From NCBI GenBank assembly GCA_965224235.1, contig CBDCYP010000002.1, positions 806,001-870,000 on the forward strand: 64,000 nucleotides of DNA. Direction: 5' to 3'. The position numbers and the translations under genes are program-made. Under the pieces are notes generated by a model that ran no database searches, was not told the origin of the DNA, and saw only the letters and a program-made list of their open reading frames with translations. How positions within the stretch are numbered: position 1 is the stretch's first letter; every line of letters begins with the position of its first letter. Shown here piece after piece: positions 53,574-63,052 of the stretch. Source of the stretch: G958295935 sp965224235 (GTDB lineage: Bacteria; Chloroflexota; Dehalococcoidia; Lucifugimonadales; Lucifugimonadaceae).

Positions 53574-54623
53574 ATGACACCTACAAAATCCCCGAAACGC
53601 GGACCCCTGAGCCGCGCCGAGCTCAGGTCGCGCATCGATCGTTTTCCGCGCGCACGGCTTGCATCGCTTCCGACGCCTCTCGAGGAGATGCCGCGCTTGA
53701 CAGCTGAGTTGGGCGGACCGCGCATCCTGGTCAAGCGGGAGGACATGACCGGCTTGGCATTTGGCGGCAATAAGGCGCGGCATTACGAGTATGAGTTGCC
53801 CCACGTGAGGGACGAGGGGTACGACGCCATGATCAACGTTATGGACTACCACTCGAACAACGCCCGTATGACCGGAGCGGCGGCGAACAAGTTCGGCATG
53901 CGTTACGTGCTCGTGCTCAAGAACGCAAAAGGGCGGCCGGTTCAGGGCAACCTGTTGGTCGATCAGGTGCTGGGCGCCGAGATCCACCTGCTGGATGACG
54001 AGGAGTCGCACGACGCCATCGAGTACGCCCGCTCACTGAAGGGCCAAATGGACGCAGAGGGCCATAAGACATACCTGCTACAGGATCACCTGTTCCCTCG
54101 CATCGTGGGCATGTTGGGGTTCGTCGGCGCCGGTCTGGAACTACAGGAGCAACTGGAGGCCAGGGGACTCGAGCGGGTACACGTCTTCGGGGTGGCGGGC
54201 CGCAGCCTGTGCGGGCTGATGTTGGCGTCGCTCAACCTGGGGCTCGACTGGCGATTCACCGGGGTGACCGTCAACTACGACATGCCGCTCGGCGAGTACA
54301 TTTTCCAGCACTCGGGCCACATTATGGAACTGCTCGACCTGCCTGTCACGTTTAAGGCGGCCGACATGACGGTGCTCGATCAGTACGTGGGCGAGGGGTA
54401 CGGCATCCCCACGCAGGAGGTGATCGAGGCGATTCACCTCGCCGCGCAGACCGACGCGATCATGTTGGACCCGAACTACACCGGAACGGTCATGGCCGCG
54501 CTGATCGACCAGGTGCGCTCGGGCGCTCTCGACATGTCTGAGCCCGTCGTGTTCCTGCATACGGGCGGCCTGCCGGCGTTTTTCACCTTCGCACACGAAC
54601 TGCGGAGCGACGGGTCGGGATGA
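53574..54623 (+). CDS. PLP-dependent D-cysteine desulfhydrase / ACC deaminase-family enzyme
   Basis: 349 residues of fold-type II PLP enzymes. The cofactor lysine is K67 in FGGNKARHYE, preceded by ILVKREDMTG. The substrate Ser/Asn loop is VMDYHSNNARMTGAAA, where ACC deaminases have QSNHTR, and the phosphate loop lies in FGVAGRSLCGLML. The C-terminal VFLHTGGLPAFF is typical. The altered QSN motif (HSN) suggests an uncharacterised substrate near D-cysteine or ACC. Confidence 0.85.
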   Translation: MTPTKSPKRGPLSRAELRSRIDRFPRARLASLPTPLEEMPRLTAELGGPRILVKREDMTGLAFGGNKARHYEYELPHVRDEGYDAMINVMDYHSNNARMTGAAANKFGMRYVLVLKNAKGRPVQGNLLVDQVLGAEIHLLDDEESHDAIEYARSLKGQMDAEGHKTYLLQDHLFPRIVGMLGFVGAGLELQEQLEARGLERVHVFGVAGRSLCGLMLASLNLGLDWRFTGVTVNYDMPLGEYIFQHSGHIMELLDLPVTFKAADMTVLDQYVGEGYGIPTQEVIEAIHLAAQTDAIMLDPNYTGTVMAALIDQVRSGALDMSEPVVFLHTGGLPAFFTFAHELRSDGSG

Positions 54624-54656
54624 ACGGGCGGCGCGATTTTCGCCAGCAACGAAAGG

Positions 54657-54677
54657 ACCGGCGATTCACCGGTTTTT
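54657..54677 (+). terminator. Possible Rho-independent terminator
   Basis: ACCGG / CCGGT hairpin with a 7-nt loop followed by five T residues, about 35 nt behind the PLP enzyme gene. The stem is short. Confidence 0.35.
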
Positions 54678-54769
54678 GGCGAGACCAGCCATCATTCGTC
54701 TTCCCCGACCCCGATCGGGGAACCACTGGGGTTGGGTACAAACCGGCGGGATTCGGGCTCGTCTAGCGC

Positions 54770-55526
54770 GGGACGCGTCCGTTGTTAGCGGCCCCTTCAA
54801 GGGAAGATCCGAATTACGCTACCGTGGCGTCGGAGACGTGGGTACTACACCGGATTCCTCACTGCTTCGGCTTCGCAAGTTCACGATTGCCATCTACAAC
54901 AGGATGATCGGCCTCAAGTGTTATGGTGCATGAAGCTGCGCCTTGGCCTTGAGATCACAAAGAGGGCCACATGATTCATAAATTTCCGGATCCAGGAAGC
55001 GTGGACGCAAGATTGTTTAGAGCCGTTCACGGGGCCAGTGGAGTGCGATGAGACTCACTTTGGGGTCGCCCAACCGGTGCCTCAACCGCACGGCCGGGTG
55101 CTGTACCGTGTGCAGGGTTCCCGGGTCGGCGCTGAAGAAGGCGTGTGTTCATGTTGCCCAGGTGACGGGCCGGGAAACCTGGCACAGATTCAACCGGTAT
55201 AGCGTTGCGGAAGGGACGACCGTCTGCACTGACGACGCTTCCGCATAACACGGCGCGAACGACTTTGACGATGAGTCAGTGAAGCACGGCTTGGCAGAAT
55301 ACGTGCCATATGAAGCCCCGCTAACGGGATCGGATCGGTCTGGTCCATGTTCAATCGGGCGTTCGAGGCCAGCTACGACGGGCCCGGCACGAAGCACCGG
55401 CAACGCTACGTCAACGAGATTGCCGGACGACACGGAATCCACGATGCAGACACAATCGACCAGACGGAAACCTTCGTTGCCAGACTGGTTTGGAAGCGGT
55501 TCATCTGGCACGACCTTGCCGCATAA
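54770..55526 (+). pseudogene. Degraded IS1595-type transposase
   Basis: Fragments appear in family order in shifting frames. First LRLRKFTIAIYNRMIGLK, then MKLRLGLEITKRAT, a TGA where W is expected, and FRIQEAW with FTGPVECDETHFG. Next TVCTDDASA, a TAA, and NDFDDESVKHGLAEYV, then after a shift GIGSVWSMFNRAFEASY, RQRYVNEIAGRHGIHDADTI and a tail WKRFIWHDLAA ending at 55526. At least two frameshifts and two nonsense codons. Preceded by a CCCCGACCCCGATCGGGG repeat near 54697. Confidence 0.65.
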
Positions 55527-55544
55527 ACCACAGGAGGGGAATCC

Positions 55545-56288
55545 ATGGCGCAACTGAACTTGAATGTCGCACCAGAGACGTTGGACCGCGCCTTGCTGCA
55601 ACCAAGGAAACGGACAGTACGGAATGGCGAACCTAAGAATGACCTCATACTGAGTGCCCACATCGACAGGAACGGGCAAGTGTTCCCCGAGATCATGAGG
55701 CTCTACGTAGCGAAAGGGAGCGTCGTTGCGGATGTTACCTACGGCAAGGGCGTGTTTTGGAGGAATGTCCCGGACGGGACCTACGATTTACGAGCGACCG
55801 ATATTCAGGATAATGTCGACTGCCGGGATCTGCCTTATGAGGACGAAGAGATTGATTGCGTGGTTTTGGACCCCCCTTACATGCATTCTCCGGGAGGAAC
55901 GGCGCACGGAGGCCATACGCCTTTCGAGACACACTACCGGAACAACGGTTCGGGGAGGCAAACGGGTGCCAAATACCATGAAGCGGTGCTGGAACTTTAC
56001 TGTGAGGCGGGCCGCGAAGCCCACCGCGTGTTGCGTGAACGCGGTGTGATCGTCGTGAAGTGCCAAGACGAAGTGTGCTCCAACCGGCAACGCTTCACGC
56101 ACATTGAGATCATACAGGCTTACGAGGATATGGGTTTCACTGCGGAAGACCTTTTCGTAGTAGTCCGTACGAACCGCCCGGGTGTCAGTCGCGCTGTTCG
56201 ACAGGTTCACGCGCGTAAGAATCACTCTTACTTTCTGGTGTTCTGGAAACGAGGCCAAAGCGGTGGATTGTGGGAGCCTCCGGCGTGA
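55545..56288 (+). CDS. DNA methyltransferase of a compact restriction-modification pair
   Basis: 247 residues. AdoMet-binding motif I region VVADVTYGKGVFW at about 60-72 and the catalytic DPPY at 109-112 (CVVLDPPYMHS), consistent with an N6-adenine or N4-cytosine methyltransferase. Motif X-like ILSAHIDRNGQVFPEI precedes motif I. Recognition sequence cannot be inferred. AGGAGGGG precedes the ATG. The nuclease gene overlaps its stop by 4 nt. It sits right behind an IS1595 fossil, suggesting arrival on mobile DNA. Confidence 0.75.
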   Translation: MAQLNLNVAPETLDRALLQPRKRTVRNGEPKNDLILSAHIDRNGQVFPEIMRLYVAKGSVVADVTYGKGVFWRNVPDGTYDLRATDIQDNVDCRDLPYEDEEIDCVVLDPPYMHSPGGTAHGGHTPFETHYRNNGSGRQTGAKYHEAVLELYCEAGREAHRVLRERGVIVVKCQDEVCSNRQRFTHIEIIQAYEDMGFTAEDLFVVVRTNRPGVSRAVRQVHARKNHSYFLVFWKRGQSGGLWEPPA

Positions 56289-56770
56289 GTGCAATCGAGC
56301 TTCTTGTCGACGTAATCCGAGACCATACGCCAGCTTCAATCTGGACCGGTTCTCCAGTGGAACAGTATCGCTACGTCGGCAACACCAACCGTGGCGAGAT
56401 TGGGGAAGACTTTGTACGCCGATATCTTCGCAAGTACGCTGTACCGGTGAGCAACGGATCTCGCACAGCGCCTACGGACCTGAGGATATCCGGTAGGTTG
56501 TGCGAAGTAAAAACTGCCTCACTGGGCGCGACCAGGACGTTCCAATTCAACCACATCAGATTGGATAAACCATATCTCTATCTCTTGTGCCTCGGGATTT
56601 GTCCACAAAGTATTGTCTTCAATGCCTGGCGCAAAGGTGACATCGCCGAAGGCAAGGCCGGAACATTGGTACGGATGGCGGAAGGGCAGAGCGTGACGTT
56701 CAAGCTCACAAAGAAATTAGACGATATGCTCCCGGTAGAGGACTTGCCCTCGTGGGCAAGGACGATTTGA
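56285..56770 (+). CDS. PD-(D/E)XK-type restriction endonuclease candidate
   Basis: 161 residues from GTG 56285, which overlaps the methyltransferase stop (GTGA) and has GGGAG upstream; GTG 56270 is an alternative. The active-site pattern is D65 (PTDLRISG) then E74-V-K76 (CEVKTASLGA), with an upstream helix GEIGEDFVRRYL that often supplies another acidic residue. The rest (YLYLLCLGICPQSIVFNAW) is typical of small type II nucleases. I do not recognise the specificity. Confidence 0.65.
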   Translation: MSAIELLVDVIRDHTPASIWTGSPVEQYRYVGNTNRGEIGEDFVRRYLRKYAVPVSNGSRTAPTDLRISGRLCEVKTASLGATRTFQFNHIRLDKPYLYLLCLGICPQSIVFNAWRKGDIAEGKAGTLVRMAEGQSVTFKLTKKLDDMLPVEDLPSWARTI

Positions 56771-56804
56771 GCTTCGTAAACCTGTGTTTATATTGCCGCG
56801 AGGT

Positions 56805-57452
56805 TCACGTTGGGCGGGACTGGTCGGCGGAGGCTGAACCATCGGCGGCCGCGGCGAGTTTGCGCAGCTTCATCGCTTTGCGGGACTGCAGAACAAGCCA
56901 TCCCGCGCCCGCAACAAAGGCGAGGATTATGAGCCCCAAAACGGCCGTCCCGTAGGGAACGCTTGCGCTGCCCCTCACCCGGGGTTCGACCTCCAGCACG
57001 CCTGAAGTAGCGACGAGTCCGGCGGCGCCCGTCACTTCGACGTCGATAATCCATGCCCCGTCCTCGTTGAGGGAAATCTGCGAAATATACGTCGAGGGAT
57101 CGGAGGGGGAATTCAGGGCTGGGCTGTAGTTCCGCCGGCCTCCGTCGGGCGGAGTTCCGAATATCGAGACCCTGGCGTCGGTGATCCAGTCCCCCGAACC
57201 GACGTCACGCACGGTTACGGTCATCCGTTGGGGGCCCAAAATCGAGCGCGCCCCGGTTACGGCGACGACGATCTCGTACGGGCCGGACACTTCGTTGACG
57301 ATCACCTGTCTGGGCGAATCCTCTTCGGTCTGTGCCAGGACGCCGTCGGTCTGCCACAATCCGGCCCATAATCCGGCCCATAATCCGGCAAGGACAAAAA
57401 GTACGGTGAGAACCGGAGCAGCAATCCTGCCCCGTGACAAGCCTGACATCAT
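56805..57452 (-). CDS. Membrane-anchored extracytoplasmic beta-domain protein
   Basis: About 215 residues from ATG 57452. N-terminal signal sequence whose core contains a triple AGLW repeat, ending near VLAQ. An extracellular beta-sandwich-like part follows (YEIVVAVTGARSILGPQRMT, then VTVRDVGSGDWITDARVSIF), then a C-terminal membrane helix (AVLGLIILAFVAGAGWLVL) and a basic tail. The beta part resembles FixH/YtkA-like domains. The frame is open to 57524, immediately abutting the divergent gene at 57525, so a start inside is more likely. Confidence 0.6.
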   Translation of the reverse strand: MMSGLSRGRIAAPVLTVLFVLAGLWAGLWAGLWQTDGVLAQTEEDSPRQVIVNEVSGPYEIVVAVTGARSILGPQRMTVTVRDVGSGDWITDARVSIFGTPPDGGRRNYSPALNSPSDPSTYISQISLNEDGAWIIDVEVTGAAGLVATSGVLEVEPRVRGSASVPYGTAVLGLIILAFVAGAGWLVLQSRKAMKLRKLAAAADGSASADQSRPT

Positions 57453-57524
57453 CTTGACCAAAACGTTTTCCGTACTCCGCCAGCCATCGGCCGCTGGCAA
57501 TTCACGCTTTGCAGGGCTGCCCAT

Positions 57525-58592
57525 TTGAAAACCAGATTCAATGCGAGCGCTCTGCTGACCGCCTTGATGATCGTTCTCCTCATCGTTGGTTTGGCGGCCA
57601 TGTTCAGCGCGTGGGCAGACGTCCGTCAGGCCATCGCCGGCGCGGGGGTGGGTCCCTTGCTGATAGCGCTCGGCGCGTCGAGCGTTACATACACTGCCAT
57701 AAGTTTACGGTTTGCGACGCTGGGCCGGGTGTTCAATATTCGGGCGCCGGTCTTCCTGCTTTGGCAGGTTGGCTGCGTGTCCACACTGCTTGGCCGAAAC
57801 GTGGTTGGAGGGGGCACGGCGGGGATGATGTTGTCCATGACCGTCCTGGGGCGTCGAGCGATCCCCTTGCCGAAGGGGGCGACGGTTTCACTTGTTCAGT
57901 CCTACGTAAATCTGCTTATAGCGATGTCAATGTTCCTGGCCGCGGTCGTCTACGTCGTTTTCAGCGGGTCGTTGGGGAGTATCCACAGCGGCGCCCTGGC
58001 AGGCACGATCGCTGTGCTATCGATATTCGCCGCAGCGGCAGCCGGCGCGCTGTTTGGCAGACGCTTCAGGGGCCGCTTGATCGACTGGCTAGTGGCGATT
58101 GTCAAACGGTGGACCGGCAAAGACTTGAAGCAGTTCGGCATTCAGTTTGCCGACGCGGTCGATGAAGGTGTCGGGGCATTACGCTGGGATGTCGGCCGTT
58201 TGGCGGCTATTGCGGCGATGCTGGCCATAGAGACCGGAATGACTCTGCTCTCACTTTGGCTGTGTTTCGAATCGGTCGGGCAATCACCGGGCCTGGGCGT
58301 GCTGCTTGCCGGATACGGCATCGGTCTGGCATTGGGCATGGTCTCCTTGCTTCCCGGTGGATTGGGAGTGCAAGAAGGCTCGATGGCGGGTGTATATGCG
58401 CTTTTGGGCGTGCCTTTCGGCGAGGCTGTGGCTGTAGCGGCGCTGTTCCGGGCAGTGCACTACTTTGTGCCGTTCATGGCGAGCCTGGTCCTCTATCGCG
58501 AGATGCTTCGGAGTGGGGCGGGTGGGTCCGCTGCCGGTACGGAGGCGGTCGCAGTTGTTGGCGGTCCGGAGAGCCCGCCGTCCGGCGTATGA
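57525..58592 (+). CDS. Flippase-like integral membrane protein (LPG synthase TM/UPF0104 family)
   Basis: 355 residues with about eight membrane helices. Family signature SLLPGGLGVQEGSMAGVY near the C-terminus and SLRFATLGRVFNI near residue 60. Relatives include the flippase domain of MprF and AglD-like proteins that move lipid-linked molecules. A TTG start is used; the GC-rich C-terminal tail (residues 330-355) is probably disordered. Divergent from the anchored beta-domain gene. Confidence 0.8.
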   Translation: MKTRFNASALLTALMIVLLIVGLAAMFSAWADVRQAIAGAGVGPLLIALGASSVTYTAISLRFATLGRVFNIRAPVFLLWQVGCVSTLLGRNVVGGGTAGMMLSMTVLGRRAIPLPKGATVSLVQSYVNLLIAMSMFLAAVVYVVFSGSLGSIHSGALAGTIAVLSIFAAAAAGALFGRRFRGRLIDWLVAIVKRWTGKDLKQFGIQFADAVDEGVGALRWDVGRLAAIAAMLAIETGMTLLSLWLCFESVGQSPGLGVLLAGYGIGLALGMVSLLPGGLGVQEGSMAGVYALLGVPFGEAVAVAALFRAVHYFVPFMASLVLYREMLRSGAGGSAAGTEAVAVVGGPESPPSGV

Positions 58593-58855
58593 CGTTATGA
58601 GGCGTTCGCCCGCGAACGGAGGCCTGCGTGTAACCGTTATTCCAGCTCTGAGCTGGAATCCATTGGTTGGGAGCCCGGGCAGGGTGGCATTGTCTCAAGC
58701 CAGCGGCGTTGTTCCCGACGGTGAGCTGTACAAAGGCTGCCGAACGCGTATCAGCCGGGGCGGGGGGAATTGAATGGTGATGCTATAGAATCCCCGCGTC
58801 GCCCCGGTGCGGGGCGAGGCGCTTGTAATTTCGCTGCCACAGGTCACGATTCGTA
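58593..58855. repeat. Intergenic region with repeat fragments
   Basis: ATTCCAGCTCTGAGCTGGAAT palindrome-like piece near 58638 and CGCCCCGGTGCGGGGCG hairpin near 58800. No gene. Confidence 0.4.
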
Positions 58856-59665
58856 ATGATGAGCCTCGCCGATCGTATTGGATTTGACGCCGGTACGACT
58901 CGGCTTGAGGATGCGCTGGAGTGGGCGGGCGCGAACGATTTCTACTACGTGGATTTCAACGCCGACACGGGGCCGAACCACGTCGACACCTGGTCGTCCC
59001 GGCGCGTCCGGTCGATCAAGGAGTTGGCCGACCGGCACGATATCCATCTGGGGCTACACACCCTTTCTGCGGTGAACATCGCTGAGTTCTCCCCGCACGT
59101 CGCAAGGGCGGTCGATGAGTACCTGCGCGCCAACATCAACCTCGCAAACCGGATCGGATGCGAGTGGATCGTTGTTCATGCAGGGTACCATTTCACGTCC
59201 GACGTGAAGGCCCGCGTTATGGCGTCAACAGACAGGTTACAGCGTATTTCGAGGTATGCGTTCGACACGGGAGCGCGGCTGCTGCTAGAAAACTTGAACT
59301 TCGAGCCGGAACATGCTGAGGTGCGCTACCTGGCCCACAACGTGGAAGAACTGCGGACGTACTTCGACGCAGTCCCGCCCAGTCGATTGGGCTGGGCCTT
59401 TACCGTCAACCACGCTCACCTGGCGCCTGAGGGCGTCGACGGATTTCTGGACGAGTTCGGGACGGAACGCATCGGAGAGGTGCGACTCGCAGACAACTCT
59501 GGCGAATACGAGGTGCACCTGGTACCGGGTGAGGGGACAATCGACTTCAGGTCGCTTGTTTCACGCCTGGAGTCTTCGGGGTACAAACGCCACTACATGA
59601 TGGCGTACGGCACTGATGAACAGAAGTTGCAGTCACGGGAAACGCTGGCGCGCTACTCTGACTGA
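58856..59665 (+). CDS. Sugar phosphate isomerase/epimerase-like TIM-barrel protein
   Basis: 269 residues of the AP-endonuclease-2 / xylose-isomerase-like family. Metal-site candidates: H in LGLHTLSAV, H in IVVHAGYHF, E in LLLENLNFE, H in FTVNHAHLAPEG, D in RLADNSGEYEVHL and E/D in LVPGEGTIDF. The typical GEGTIDF motif near the C-terminus supports an isomerase or epimerase. Two ATGs in a row at the start. Followed 62 nt later by a gamma-glutamyltransferase gene on the same strand. Confidence 0.8.
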   Translation: MMSLADRIGFDAGTTRLEDALEWAGANDFYYVDFNADTGPNHVDTWSSRRVRSIKELADRHDIHLGLHTLSAVNIAEFSPHVARAVDEYLRANINLANRIGCEWIVVHAGYHFTSDVKARVMASTDRLQRISRYAFDTGARLLLENLNFEPEHAEVRYLAHNVEELRTYFDAVPPSRLGWAFTVNHAHLAPEGVDGFLDEFGTERIGEVRLADNSGEYEVHLVPGEGTIDFRSLVSRLESSGYKRHYMMAYGTDEQKLQSRETLARYSD

Positions 59666-59727
59666 CACGCCCCGATCTGGCACATATTTAGCCCCAAAAA
59701 CGCATTGAGTTTGCCCGGGAGGGCCGT

Positions 59728-61383
59728 ATGAACGAGATGTTCCCCATCGACAAAGTACACGGGCGGTCTACGCGCGCTCCGGCGACGGGACGACGGGGGA
59801 TGGCGGCATCCGCCCACCCGTTGGCGACTCACGCTGGCCTGAACGTCCTGAGGCAGGGCGGGAACGCCATAGATGCGGCCGTTGCGGTGGCGAGCACACT
59901 CAATGTGGTTGAGCCGTACATGTCCGGCATGGGGGGAGTCGGCGTTGGACTGGTGTACGTGAAGGCCGAGGGCCGCACGCGTGCGCTCGATTTCTCAGGC
60001 CGCGCTGCCTCAGCCGCCCGCCCCGAGATGTTCGACAAGGTCTCGCGTGGCACAGGGCCGCGCGCGCCGCTGGTGCCGGGAAACCTGTCGGGCTGGCTCA
60101 CAATGCACAGCGAATACGGGAGCCTGCCGCTCGATCAACTGTTCAAAGAGGCCATCGACTACGCTGCCAACGGCTACCCCATAACGCCGATGAACGCAGA
60201 GGTCATAAAAGGGACGTTCGAAAGGCATTCCAAAGTTGGCTGGTCCTCCGACGCGCTGGATTGCCACAGTGAGGCGCCGCCAGTCGGCTCGATGCTGCGG
60301 CAACCCGCGCTGGCCGAATCGATGGCCGAGGTGGTTGCAGGGGGAGAGGAGACGTTCTACCGGGGCAAGTTGGGGGACCGGATGTGTAAAGGCATCGCCG
60401 CGGCGGACGGACTTATCAGCCGCGAAGACCTGGCATCTTACAAGGCGACATGGAGTGAGCCCATATCCACGACCTATCGCGGTCTGGACGTGCGAGTTCC
60501 TCCGCCAAACTCGGCCGGATTCCAGATATTGGAGACGCTCAGCATTCTTGACGGATACGGCCCGCTCGAATACGGGACGCCCGAAACGCTCCACCTGCTG
60601 ATCGAGGCTGTTCTTGCGGCCGCAGATGACCGGGTCCTCTACGCCGGGGACCCGGACCTTGTCCACATCCCGGTGGAAAGGTTGTTGTCGAGTGAATATG
60701 CGGAGCAAGTGCGTTCGCGCATCGACCCGAACCGCGCCAACGACCCTCCAAAGGAACGTTTCGGCAGGTCGCAGATCGACGTGGTACCGGAGGAGGCGAC
60801 GTATCCACGGGTGCCAATGCCCGAGTTGACGACCCACTTCGCAACCGCAGACTCGGAAGGCAACGTGGTTACGGTTACCCAGACGTTGGGCGGCGGCTTT
60901 GGGTCGGCCTTTGCGCCGGGCGGCGCCGGAGTGTTCCTCAACAACATGGGCAGGTGGTTCGACTACGATCCGGACTGCGGGAGCCCGAACATCATCGGAC
61001 CGGGCAAGCGAGTGGACTTCTGCGTGTCTCCGGCGCAGATTTTTTCAGGCGATAAGATTGTCCTGAGCATCGGGACGCCCGGCAGCTACGGAATTTTGCA
61101 CACGTCTGCCCAGATGATCCACCACTTCGTCGACGTGGGGATGAATGTTCAGGAGGCGATCGAAGCGCCGCGGTTCCGGCACTACGACACTGGCGAAATC
61201 TTCTACGAGGACCGGGTGCCGCGGGCAACGCTGGACCGGCTGGGGCAGATGGGCCACAAGATAGGCAGGATTCCGGGGTGGACGTCAGGCGTCGGCGGCG
61301 GCCACGGGATTCAGTTCACTGAGTTCGGGACGCTTCTCGGCGGCGCCGACCCCAGACGAGACGGGGTGGCAGCCGGCTGGTAG
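59728..61383 (+). CDS. Gamma-glutamyltransferase-family hydrolase, paralogue 2
   Basis: 551 residues. Autocleavage nucleophile T368 in MPELTTHFATAD. Conserved GGNAIDAAVAVASTLNVVEP, MSGMGGVGVGLVY, VPPPNSAGFQILE and IGTPGSYGILHTSAQMI. Clearly a different subgroup from the copy at 40023 (NNMGRWFDYDPDCGSPN, where that copy has NNRMTYWNLEPGHAN). GGAGG precedes the ATG. It precedes an MFS transporter, which might import the product or substrate. Confidence 0.85.
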   Translation: MNEMFPIDKVHGRSTRAPATGRRGMAASAHPLATHAGLNVLRQGGNAIDAAVAVASTLNVVEPYMSGMGGVGVGLVYVKAEGRTRALDFSGRAASAARPEMFDKVSRGTGPRAPLVPGNLSGWLTMHSEYGSLPLDQLFKEAIDYAANGYPITPMNAEVIKGTFERHSKVGWSSDALDCHSEAPPVGSMLRQPALAESMAEVVAGGEETFYRGKLGDRMCKGIAAADGLISREDLASYKATWSEPISTTYRGLDVRVPPPNSAGFQILETLSILDGYGPLEYGTPETLHLLIEAVLAAADDRVLYAGDPDLVHIPVERLLSSEYAEQVRSRIDPNRANDPPKERFGRSQIDVVPEEATYPRVPMPELTTHFATADSEGNVVTVTQTLGGGFGSAFAPGGAGVFLNNMGRWFDYDPDCGSPNIIGPGKRVDFCVSPAQIFSGDKIVLSIGTPGSYGILHTSAQMIHHFVDVGMNVQEAIEAPRFRHYDTGEIFYEDRVPRATLDRLGQMGHKIGRIPGWTSGVGGGHGIQFTEFGTLLGGADPRRDGVAAGW

Positions 61384-61543
61384 CAGCGCATGATGAGTTG
61401 ACCTGGTTAGGAGACCTTTTTCCGAAACGCCGCATGAGTGAGTTGCGCCGCCTGTTGTTCGCCCCCGATTACCGTCATCCCCACCTTTCCCCGTGCAGGT
61501 GGGAGGGGTATTCAGCCCTTGGGACCGCATCCCGTGAATTGAT

Positions 61544-62869
61544 TTGAAGTCCCGCGTCCCCGTTCCTCACAACGTGTACTACGGCTGGTGGCTGGTGGGA
61601 TCGGGCTTCATTGTGCAGTGGTACACGTCTGCCGTGTTCTGGAGGGGCTTCCAGGCTTTCTTCCTGCCCATCGTCAACACATTCGGCTGGAGCCAGGCAG
61701 CCACTGCTGGAGCGATATCCCTTCAGCGCGTCGAGGGCGGCATCTTTTCGCCGTTCGTCGGCACCATTCTGGACCGCTATGGGCCGAGGTGGTCGCTGCT
61801 ATTCGGCACGATCACCACCGGCGCGGCGTTCATATTGATGAGCAGGGTCAACACCCTGTGGCAGTTCTACCTCGCCGTCGCGTTGATGACGCTCGGAATG
61901 TCGTTCGGCACGTTCATCGTGTTCGTAACAACCGTGAGCAACTGGTTCATTCGCAACCGTGCCCGCGCGCTGGCCATCCTCATGACCTCGTCGGCCATAG
62001 GAGGGTTCACACTTCCTCTGCTGGTGCGGTACATAGACGTGTTCGGCTGGCGGGACGTGTTATTCGCCGTCGGCGTCGGTTTCTGGATCATGGGCATTCC
62101 GGCGATCATCCTCGCCCGCCGTCGGCCGGAGGACTTCGGGCAGTTGCCCGACGGAGACAAGGAGACGGTCGACGCCGCGGAAGCGACGGCCGGCCGCCGG
62201 CGCGTTAGTATGCGGCGTGAGGCGGCGTTTGGCATTCGGCAGGCCCTGCGGACGCCGTTCTTCTGGCAGCTTGGCATAGCGAGCAGTCTTGGTCAGTTGG
62301 TCAGTTCCACCAACCTGCTGCATTTAGCGGCGCTGCGGGACTTTGGGGTGTCGCCGGGAATAGCGGCGTTGGCTGCCGGCGCAATCGCTTTCGGTGATCT
62401 GGCAGGTCGGGGGGGCACGGCGTTGGTTGGAGACCGCTTCGACAAGCGCCATCTCCTGGCCTGGACGTTTTTCATCCAGATGCTGGGAGTCCTCAGCCTG
62501 GCATTGGTGAACGCGGAGGTGTTCGGCGTCTCCCTTGGAATGGCGACGCTGCCGGTGTTCGTCATAATGTTCGGCATGGGATTCGGCGCGTCCGTGCCGT
62601 TGCGTCTCGCGATAATCGCCGACTACTTCGGCAGACGGAACTACGGATCGATAGTCGGCCTGATCAGTTCAGTGAACGCCCTCTTCGGCGCGGCCGGGCC
62701 GGTGTTCGTGGGACTAATGTTCGACGTGACCGATAGCTACCGGCCGGCGTTTATGGTGCTGTTCATATTGCCGGCAATAGCAATCCCATTAACGTTGACC
62801 CTCGAACGCCCAGGCCGCGTTGCCGCCAGGTCCCGCCGTTCTGCCCGCGCATCCGGGCGGCGTGAGTGA
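61544..62869 (+). CDS. MFS transporter
   Basis: 441 residues with twelve predicted membrane helices and a central cytoplasmic loop around residues 205-225. The first-loop signature is visible as GTILDRYGPRWSLLFG (D-R-x-G-x-R form), and a second-half counterpart is GDRFDKRHLLAW. Resembles monocarboxylate/oxalate-type MFS proteins (N-terminal YYGWWLVGSGFIVQWYT is typical of that group). TTG start. Downstream of the second gamma-glutamyltransferase on the same strand. Confidence 0.85.
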   Translation: MKSRVPVPHNVYYGWWLVGSGFIVQWYTSAVFWRGFQAFFLPIVNTFGWSQAATAGAISLQRVEGGIFSPFVGTILDRYGPRWSLLFGTITTGAAFILMSRVNTLWQFYLAVALMTLGMSFGTFIVFVTTVSNWFIRNRARALAILMTSSAIGGFTLPLLVRYIDVFGWRDVLFAVGVGFWIMGIPAIILARRRPEDFGQLPDGDKETVDAAEATAGRRRVSMRREAAFGIRQALRTPFFWQLGIASSLGQLVSSTNLLHLAALRDFGVSPGIAALAAGAIAFGDLAGRGGTALVGDRFDKRHLLAWTFFIQMLGVLSLALVNAEVFGVSLGMATLPVFVIMFGMGFGASVPLRLAIIADYFGRRNYGSIVGLISSVNALFGAAGPVFVGLMFDVTDSYRPAFMVLFILPAIAIPLTLTLERPGRVAARSRRSARASGRRE

Positions 62870-63052
62870 AGGGGTGTGGGGGAGGAGCTTTTTGACCGCC
62901 TGCCGGATGGCCGATGTTGGCCCCCGGCGTCTCGACTAGGGGGACTTGTCAGGCTATAGTCCGGACACCGCCTTTGCAGACTTTTCGCGCCCGCGTGTAG
63001 CCCAGTCCGACGCCCCGGTGGCAGACCCGGGCCGAGCAAACAAGGAGTTCCC

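Noticed and set aside
54676..54933. 85-codon plus-strand frame as a gene
   Set aside because: Only its second half resembles a protein, and that part is a piece of the IS1595-type fossil.
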